Of a stretch of 64,000 nt of DNA, positions 59,750 to 64,000 are shown piece after piece (position 1 is the first letter of the stretch; every line of letters starts with the position of its first letter). The translations under genes were made by a program, and so were the position numbers. The notes beneath the pieces were generated by a model. The model was not told the DNA's origin and searched no databases. It saw only the letters and a program-made list of their open reading frames with translations. The stretch comes from Epiperipatus broadwayi (lineage: Eukaryota; Onychophora; Udeonychophora; Euonychophora; Peripatidae), in NCBI GenBank assembly GCA_028023455.1, contig JAQFVV010012442.1, forward strand, positions 2,452,903 to 2,516,902. The letters are read 5' to 3'.

Positions 59750-59860
59750 AGAGGCAAAACTCCTTCTAGAATAACACCACTCAGTGCATGCTCTTGTAAT
59801 CAATGGATGCAGGAATGGTTTGTACATATAATCTCTATATAATGCCTACTTATCCAGTAT

Positions 59861-59902
59861 CCCCTGACTGTTTTCTAGCTTGTGGCTTTCATCAGTGAGG
59901 AG
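59861..59902 (-). ncRNA. Hammerhead ribozyme with imperfect stem III
   Basis: Minus strand: CTCCTCA, CTGATGA, stem II AGC/GCT, GAAA, a short ACAG stem III region, TC, then AGGGGA. The core boxes are complete. Stem I has about five pairs after one mismatch next to the core, and stem III keeps only the A-U pair. Confidence 0.55.
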
Positions 59903-59962
59903 CCTAGTTTGGGGATATTGGATGAGTAGGCACTAGTTAGGGGATTCTGTCCACCTTCAAGG

Positions 59963-60006
59963 CACCTCACTGATGAAAGTCACAAGCTAGAAACTAATCT
60001 GGGGAT
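59963..60006 (+). ncRNA. Hammerhead ribozyme with imperfect stem III
   Basis: Plus strand: CACCTCA, CTGATGA, stem II AGT/GCT with one G-U, GAAA, CTAA, TC, then TGGGGA. Stem I pairs well with one wobble. The short stem III is lost except for A-U. Confidence 0.55.
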
Positions 60007-60170
60007 ATTGGATGAGATGTAATCAGATAGGAATTGTATGCACAAACCTTGTATCGATTGATTATTCTGCCTTGCACTGAGTGGCACTACTGTATGGAGA
60101 GTTTGGCCTCTGTGAAAAACGGATTGGGTAAGTATAAAGAATGGTGATCATTTAATATTTCTACGGCTTG

Positions 60171-60960
60171 ACGCCATGAGTGATCATAAGATTTATTCCC
60201 TTCCCTGCTCTCAATTAGATTGATATTTTTTTTAATTTAAATTTTTTGTGGAGCGTGCAATGGTTGATTTAATTAAGCCAGAAATACTGAAAAACTACAG
60301 TGAGCTGTATGTATATTAACTGTCAGTGAATGATATACAGTTTAAATTAATGTATAGATGATCTCATTCCATACTTAAGTTTTCAGAGGGTTAGTTTAAG
60401 TAGAGCTCCCTGGCGTTTCCGTACTTGCGCATTAATTTCACCTACATTCAAGCTACCAAATATTTGTATTTGTAATAAATGAATTAATGTTTTTTTTTTC
60501 ATTTTATTCAACAATCAACTATTTAAATGTCTGCAAAGTATATGTGTTTAGATGCATATCCATTCCCTTAGTTAAGGCATTTGAAAATTGTTAGCAGTTA
60601 ATACATTTGTATATATTGAGGATTAATTAAAACTATCTATTTCTTCACTTTTGTCTTTATTTATTAATGTCTTCTAGTGAATGAAAGCAAATTGTCATAT
60701 TTCTTCTATGCTTTCTTAATTGATTAACTTCTTACTGTTTCTTTGATTGAAATTAATTTACCCTTATTAACTGCCTTGAGATTGATTTAGGTCAACGCAA
60801 CACACATATATATTTGTACTACTTAATCTAATTTCTTGCATTCACAGCCTTGATATTTTTCATTTCGAGTACTGATTGTAATATCATACCTAGACGAGAT
60901 ATAAATTTTAAATTAACGTTACAGACTAACATTATTTTAGTAAACAAAAAATATATAAAA
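60171..60960. other. AT-rich non-coding DNA
   Basis: No gene, RNA or repeat could be supported. Confidence 0.5.
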
Positions 60961-60963
60961 ATT

Positions 60964-61086
60964 TCGAATTCAGATTTTCACATGACTCTCAACTTTCCAA
61001 GGCATCTCATATGATGATCAGCTGTATCGGCAATATGTAATGGCTCGAAGAGTTGAGGGTCGTGTGAAAGTCTGACTTCGAATCTC
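60964..61086. mobile_element. Hairpin element, about 120 bp
   Basis: TTCGAATTCAGATTTTCACA and the inverse of TGTGAAAGTCTGACTTCGAA form arms of about 37 bp with a few mismatches, around a loop containing TGATGATCAGCTG. Non-coding. Confidence 0.5.
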
Positions 61087-61489
61087 TTATGTATTACATT
61101 ATATGTGCAGGTAGTGTGTGTTTGTACAGTGTATTAAACAAGAAAACGTAATGGAATTAGATAACAATATCTAGATACAAACATTTACTAAATAATGACT
61201 AGGAGATGGGGAGAATTTGAGGCTCTTCGCATCACATATTGCTTTAGAATTGTTAATCAATTAAAAATTGATATATTAAATTTAGGAATGATATAATTTC
61301 TAGTCTTTAACCTAATAAAGAATTAGTAACAATCATTAACATCTTTATCTAAAATAAACTGTATCCATTTTAGGAATAATATATTTTGTCATTTGTATCT
61401 ATTTCTACATTTTAAGAGTAGACAGCATGTTGATGTCATGTGATGCAGTAAGGAATCTCGCAGCAATAGCAAACTATAATAGTTTCATT

Positions 61490-61680
61490 CGGAGTACGCT
61501 ATAGTTATCAATGGATGCAAGAAGGTTTGAGCATAAAATACCTATCTGCCGTCTATTCATTCAATATTTCCAAACTAGTATCTAATTTACACTGGAGGGA
61601 GGGGTATTGCTATTTAGTAGATTGTGTAGGCATAAGAAATGGTGGTGATTTGATGTTTAATTTTTAAGAATGTATTGTAC
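61490..61680. repeat. Diverged copy of the repeat at 59750-60170
   Basis: ATCAATGGATGCA, the GTACATATAAT-like block and AGAATGGTGATCATTTAATA-like block correspond to the ends of the repeat at 59750-60170, with the central hammerheads missing. Confidence 0.45.
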
Positions 61681-62148
61681 AAAAGAAGTTTTAAATAAAT
61701 GTAAAAAAAAACCCCTAACCCCTGGATAAATTTGTAAGCATGTCGGTAAGAATATTTTATTTAAAAACCATTTGCATGTGTGCATAACATTACTACACGT
61801 GTACGAATATATGTGTGGGCCTAAAATCAACATACATATATATTGAATGTAAAATTGTTATTAATCGCAAATAAAGACAACATAAAATAAGTACGTAAAT
61901 TTTTTATTAAATAAAAAATAATCAAAAGGATTTGAAAATGGATTCCATTTTTTAAAATATCTATTTAGAATCAAAAATAAATCTTGTGGCTGAAATAACA
62001 AACATTTGAGTAACCATGATAACAGATTGATTGATAGCTAAGTGAAAATCTATGTCACGAGATGATGATATTAACTGATTATCATTCTATTGTAATATAA
62101 ATTATTTGTTTTCAAATCAAAACATCATAAAATATGTACCTTAGTGTT

Positions 62149-62996
62149 TTAACCTTTTAACTGTTTGACTCGTTCTTAATCGAGGCAATTTTTGATACAT
62201 ATTCGTTTTAATCGAGTAAATTTGACATCGCTGTAAATTGCTTAGTTTTTGGACTACGTTTACGGTTTTAACGTCATTTTTTAGAACGCAAAAAGTTTTA
62301 TAATATACTGCCATCTATTGAATTATTTTACAAGTAAAAAATCAATTAATTGATGATTTATGTCAAACAAAAACTAAGCACTGCCTTTTCACATCTTTTC
62401 TTGAATCTTATTGGCTGTTGAAATTTTGAAAACAAAAGAAAATGGAAAAGCTCCGCCTTCTCATCACCTTTTCTTGAATCTTATTGGCTGTTAAAATTTT
62501 TATATGGCTGCCAAAAATTAAAAATTTACGAACGCTTTTGTTTTATTTTGAAAATGATAAACGAATGTTTTAGAGCATTTTAAAAATATTTTTTGATGAA
62601 ATACAAATAAAATACAAATTATTTTCATATAATATGTCAAAAATAAATATTATTTTACAAAAATAGTTACGATTTTAGCAAGAATTATTTATTTATTGCA
62701 AAGTCGGGAAAAAAAAATCATAACGTGAAATTATGATTGCCGTTTCTTTTCATGTCAACCGTAACAAATATTTTTAAAATTAAAAATCAAAATTTATTTT
62801 TGAACAAACTTTCGTTTATTTTTATAATGTGAGAAATTACTAATATACTTTTTAAAAACGAAACTAAAGTGAATATATTTAAAAAAACGGTCAATAACTT
62901 TTGAAAAATTGATACATTATTTTGTGCATCGGCTAATTAAAAGCTTTGAGTGATACCACCTGCAGCGAATGAACAATTGGACAGTTAAAGGGTTAA
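62149..62996. mobile_element. piggyBac-like MITE
   Basis: TTAA target copies flank the element (62149-62152 and 62993-62996). The inner ends are CCTTTTAACTGTTTG and, inverted, CCCTTTAACTGTCCA. TTAA duplication and CCCTTT-type ends are typical of piggyBac-related MITEs. The 840-bp interior is non-coding. It holds a diverged tandem pair of about 70 bp containing TTGAATCTTATTGGCTGTT (62393 and 62465). Confidence 0.55.
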
Positions 62997-63569
62997 ATCT
63001 ATTCATTTTTCTTTTCAAAAAAATCAAGATTTATAAATCTTCTGCACTCGCCAGAATCTATAGGAATCTTCATCACAGAAAGCAAACTTTAATTACTTCA
63101 GTGGAAATTCTCACTTCAGTGGAAATTCTAGAATTTCACAGAAACCGATTTGAGTGATTACTGCATTAGTCGTTGTAAGAATTTAGATGAGATCCAAATA
63201 AATAGAACTTTTAAGCATCTCGTCCTTTAGATATTTACTATATAAAATGTAATTACTTTAAAACAATCCATCCTTTTAGTTTTGTAATGACAAAAGGTGT
63301 TCCACTTCTGTCAACATACGGTGTGAATAATTGTCTAAAATCGGGAAAATGTCTAAGTCCGGTTTTTAGATATGTCAAAATCGGGTCAATAAGTCACATT
63401 TCAGGATAAAGAAAATTAAAAGACGTCTATATTTATTACAAAGACTAACATTCTTTCTGGTAACAATTTGGTGTGAAGTACAGTTGGCATTTTAAGAGAT
63501 TTCATCTCAATTGGTACTAGCAGTGGCATCGTGAAATAATTCTCATTTGATGTCACTGTTAAATATTGT

Positions 63570-63794
63570 TTACTTCAGCACTACGATACTCTCCAATGGG
63601 GCATCTTCACCAATATCACATGGAAAATACATGCTCGATGGAATAAAAAATACGCCAAAGGACATATCTACCTCATAAGATGGTGGTACACACAGCAATA
63701 AAAAAGCAATGAAAAAGGCAATGATGACAAGTACCACATGTAGAAACACAACTCGAAAGCTGTCCATGAGACTGGAGTGGAGAATGATTTTCAA
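63570..63794 (-). CDS. Possible first exon or small gene with one membrane segment
   Basis: A 74-codon frame. Residues about 15-36 (VVFLHVVLVIIAFFIAFLLLCV) form one strong hydrophobic segment, probably a signal anchor or uncleaved signal. After it comes a polar tail with PPSYEVDMSFG and CDIGEDAPLESIVV. The frame ends in a stop at 63570; a weak donor-like GTAAAC lies next to it, so the coding region could continue by splicing. Codon use is less AT-biased than nearby random frames. I do not recognise the family. A chance frame remains possible. Confidence 0.3.
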   Translation of the reverse strand: MKIILHSSLMDSFRVVFLHVVLVIIAFFIAFLLLCVPPSYEVDMSFGVFFIPSSMYFPCDIGEDAPLESIVVLK

Positions 63795-63867
63795 AAAACT
63801 TCTTTACTCAATATTTCCAAGAAGCTGAAAAATATTGCTGGTTGAATCCAAGCAAAAATACAGCTGT

Positions 63868-63875
63868 GACGTCAT
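63868..63875. promoter_or_regulatory. Full CRE palindrome (TGACGTCA)
   Basis: TGACGTCA lies about 75 bp upstream of the ATG of the minus-strand frame at 63794. CREB/ATF-type factors bind this palindrome. Its place ahead of a possible first exon is suggestive, but one 8-bp match is weak evidence. Confidence 0.3.
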
Positions 63876-64000
63876 AATAGAAAGTCACTGTTTATTATTT
63901 TATTCAATAAAATTATATAGTATCAAAAACAGGTTTATTATATATATTATTATCTTGAATAAACATTTATTTTTTATAATTATTTATTTTGAAGTTGTTA

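Larger units (their letters stand above)
59750..60170. mobile_element. Hammerhead-bearing repeat with two opposed cores
   Basis: Inverted relationship between the two halves: AGAGGCAAAACTCCTT versus GAGAGTTTGGCCTCTGTG, and GATATTGGATGAG appears twice. One hammerhead core lies on each strand (59861-59902 minus and 59963-60006 plus). Parts recur without a hammerhead at 61490-61680. Confidence 0.55.

Noticed and set aside
1-64000. Assignment to a specific taxon such as cephalopod, spider or Hydra
   Set aside because: Composition and element mix fit several AT-rich invertebrate groups and no diagnostic host gene or lineage-specific SINE was recognised.

Overview
The window is strongly AT-rich nuclear DNA from an animal, most likely an invertebrate with a large, transposon-filled genome. 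The evidence is eukaryotic retroelements (Penelope-like, RTE-type LINE, LTR and tRNA-derived SINE), Merlin, hAT and piggyBac-like DNA transposons, many long (TA)n tracts, and almost no host coding sequence. I could not fix the taxon. No bacterial, organellar or CRISPR features are present, and no rRNA or intact tRNA gene was seen.

Layout. 1-3903: two Penelope-like element (PLE) copies of one family head to head around an inverted pseudo-LTR, followed by a long (TA)n. About 4000-4260: a short repeat with a canonical hammerhead ribozyme. 5846-5941: a likely host exon encoding a signal peptide. 7338-7544: a hairpin element. 8030-10663: a SINE and a decayed LINE on the minus strand. 10689-17283: a young LTR retrotransposon with 1.83-kb LTRs and only a gag-like gene. 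17290-20158: a Merlin DNA transposon with arms of about 850 bp. 20243-22790: a second LINE on the plus strand. The two LINEs and the Merlin arms form a giant inverted repeat that the LTR element later split. 23745-23911: three CTCF-like motifs. 24228-25345: a hairpin element, then a tandem dimer plus inverted partial copy of a 389-bp unit carrying hammerheads. 27549-30640: a third LINE joined to the same arm sequence. 32831-36298: a second Merlin. 37570-39870: an eroded hammerhead repeat and two PLE fragments. 42217-42543: a hAT MITE with a perfect 8-bp target duplication. 44990-47525: a well-preserved but 5'-truncated PLE of another family, a 592-bp foldback and a PLE tail. 47618-56458: (TA)n-bounded, TG...CA-ended segments that may be solo LTRs, plus plain AT-rich DNA. 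56470-61680: more hammerhead repeats and hairpins. 62149-62996: a piggyBac-like MITE. 63570-63794: a possible membrane-protein first exon near a full CRE motif.

How the parts relate. The PLEs encode a reverse transcriptase with a GIY-YIG endonuclease. They end in pseudo-LTRs that carry degenerate hammerhead-like folds. Four groups of short non-coding repeats carry much better hammerheads of the minimal stem III type, and one is arranged as a tandem dimer with an inverted partial copy. This is the organisation expected of retrozyme-like, non-autonomous elements mobilised by PLE enzymes, and it is the most interesting system in the window. A second theme is that unrelated elements repeatedly start and stop inside (TA)n microsatellites. 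Assignments to families rest on motifs read by eye; no search or folding program was run.
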